A DNA stretch of 64,000 nt from NCBI GenBank assembly GCA_015660855.1, contig JACSDG010000006.1, positions 30,889-94,888 on the forward strand, given 5' to 3'. The notes beneath the pieces were generated by a model. It saw only the letters and a list, made by a program, of their open reading frames with translations. It did not search any database and had not been told where the DNA came from. The position numbers and the translations under genes are program-made. This DNA comes from Magnetococcales bacterium (lineage in GTDB: Bacteria > Pseudomonadota > Magnetococcia > Magnetococcales > UBA8363). Shown piece after piece: positions 63,684 to 64,000 of this stretch (position 1 is the stretch's first letter; every line of letters starts with the position of its first letter).

Positions 63684-63925
63684 TCAGCCCCCCCCCCTTT
63701 CTTTTTAAGGTTGAAATTATTGCGGGGGTCCGGGGGGGATCATCCCCCCCGGCGGAGGTTTGGAGGCGGCAGCCCACCAAGGTTTTTCTTTTGACTTTGA
63801 CTTTGACTTTGACTTTGACTTTGACTTTGATTTTGATTTTGATTTTACTTCCCCCCAAAGGGGGTCTAGGGGCGCAGCCCCAGGGTTTTGATTTTGATTC
63901 TTTTGCCTGATGGGTATAATGTCCT
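63677..63925 (+). repeat. GC-rich dispersed hairpin repeat, full copy with B-end (R10)
   Basis: It starts with the inverted B-end (TAACCATTCAG, CTTTCTTTTTAAGGT). Module 1 follows (ATTATTGCGGGGGTCC and the ATCAT hairpin), then an expanded TTTGAC spacer, module 2 (CCCCCCAAAGGGGG, GGGGCGCAGCCCC) and a variant tail (GGGTATAATGTCC). It corresponds to R1 in order and orientation. Confidence 0.88.
63790..63843 (+). repeat. TTTGAC/TTTGAT hexamer tandem array inside R10
   Basis: Six perfect TTTGAC units followed by three TTTGAT units, 9 in all. In R1 the same spacer has only about two or three units (GAATTTGATTTTGATTTTAC). The array is between module 1 and module 2. Confidence 0.9.
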
Positions 63926-63968
63926 TATTATCAAGATGCTGAGACAAAATAAAAAATCAGGTGTAAGA

Positions 63969-64000
63969 AAATCAAAATCTTGGGGCTGCGCCCCTGCCCC
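63969..64000 (-). repeat. start of another inverted module 2, cut by the window end (R11)
   Basis: AAATCAAAATCTTGGGGCTGCGCCCC matches the inverted module 2 of R3 (AAATCAAAACCCTGGGGCTGCGCCCC). The rest lies beyond the window. Confidence 0.75.

Noticed and set aside
63652..63858. - strand ORF with KVKVKV repeat
   Set aside because: It is only the reverse reading of the TTTGAC hexamer array and hairpin repeat, not a protein gene.

Overview
The window reads as a stretch of chromosome from a Gram-negative bacterium of the Pseudomonadota. It carries outer-membrane biogenesis genes (bamD, lptD, surA, lolA), a Zur/ZnuABC zinc system, a type IV pilus/MSHA-like machine, CheD- and CheX-type chemotaxis proteins and a globin-coupled diguanylate cyclase. 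The overall flavour reminds me of Magnetococcia-like lineages, but that is an impression: no 16S rRNA, tRNA or magnetosome gene is visible here. Base composition is moderate (low-to-mid 50s % G+C by eye), with AT-rich spots at about 0.4-0.8, 52.7-53.8 and 61.8-62.1 kb.

Layout. 0-2.5 kb: the 3' end of cheD, an S24-type repressor and queC. 2.7-22.6 kb: one long + strand cluster for an MSHA/type II-secretion-like pilus: secretin, pilins and pseudopilins, traffic ATPase, platform protein, ExeA/GspA-like ATPase, GspB-like protein, a PilM/PilN-like fusion and a PilO/PilP-like fusion. Interleaved with it are a Ser/Thr kinase fused to an FGE-sulfatase domain, an FHA domain fused to the traffic ATPase, and a terminal caspase-FGE protein. 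22.7-30.5 kb (mostly -): bamD, an acyl-CoA ligase with an alpha/beta hydrolase, Bcp peroxiredoxin, a rubrerythrin-like protein, ferredoxin-NADP reductase, tgt and queA. 30.5-33.7 kb: znuB-znuC-zur divergent from znuA across a palindromic candidate Zur box. 33.8-39.5 kb: a HigBA/RelE-like toxin-antitoxin pair, a hybrid sensor kinase broken by an in-frame TGA, a cyclic-nucleotide-binding protein, a GGR-like flavoprotein and an MBL hydrolase. 39.7-44.3 kb (+): an unknown protein, lolA, yajQ, rimO, rarA. 44.3-51.6 kb (-): diguanylate cyclase, aroQ, an unknown protein, pdxA, surA, lptD. 51.8-55.8 kb: accessory stretch with an FkbM methyltransferase, an AT-rich HTH protein, a VapC-like toxin module between two copies of a 200-bp duplication, and CheX. 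55.8-63.4 kb: proS, folE2, nadK, a PEGA-SPOR-TPR envelope protein and purA.

A family of GC-rich, hairpin-forming dispersed repeats (about 100-250 bp, at least ten full or partial copies in both orientations) sits in gene borders throughout the window. It is the main non-coding structure here.

The most unusual system is the pilus cluster. A soluble Ser/Thr kinase-FGE gene overlaps by 4 bp the gene for an FHA-domain traffic ATPase, whose linker carries four near-identical DEAT(V/I)VR threonine motifs. This arrangement suggests that pilus or secretion assembly is controlled by threonine phosphorylation and phospho-threonine reading. A caspase-like protease fused to an FGE domain, whose C-terminus resembles targets of diversity-generating retroelements, closes the cluster.
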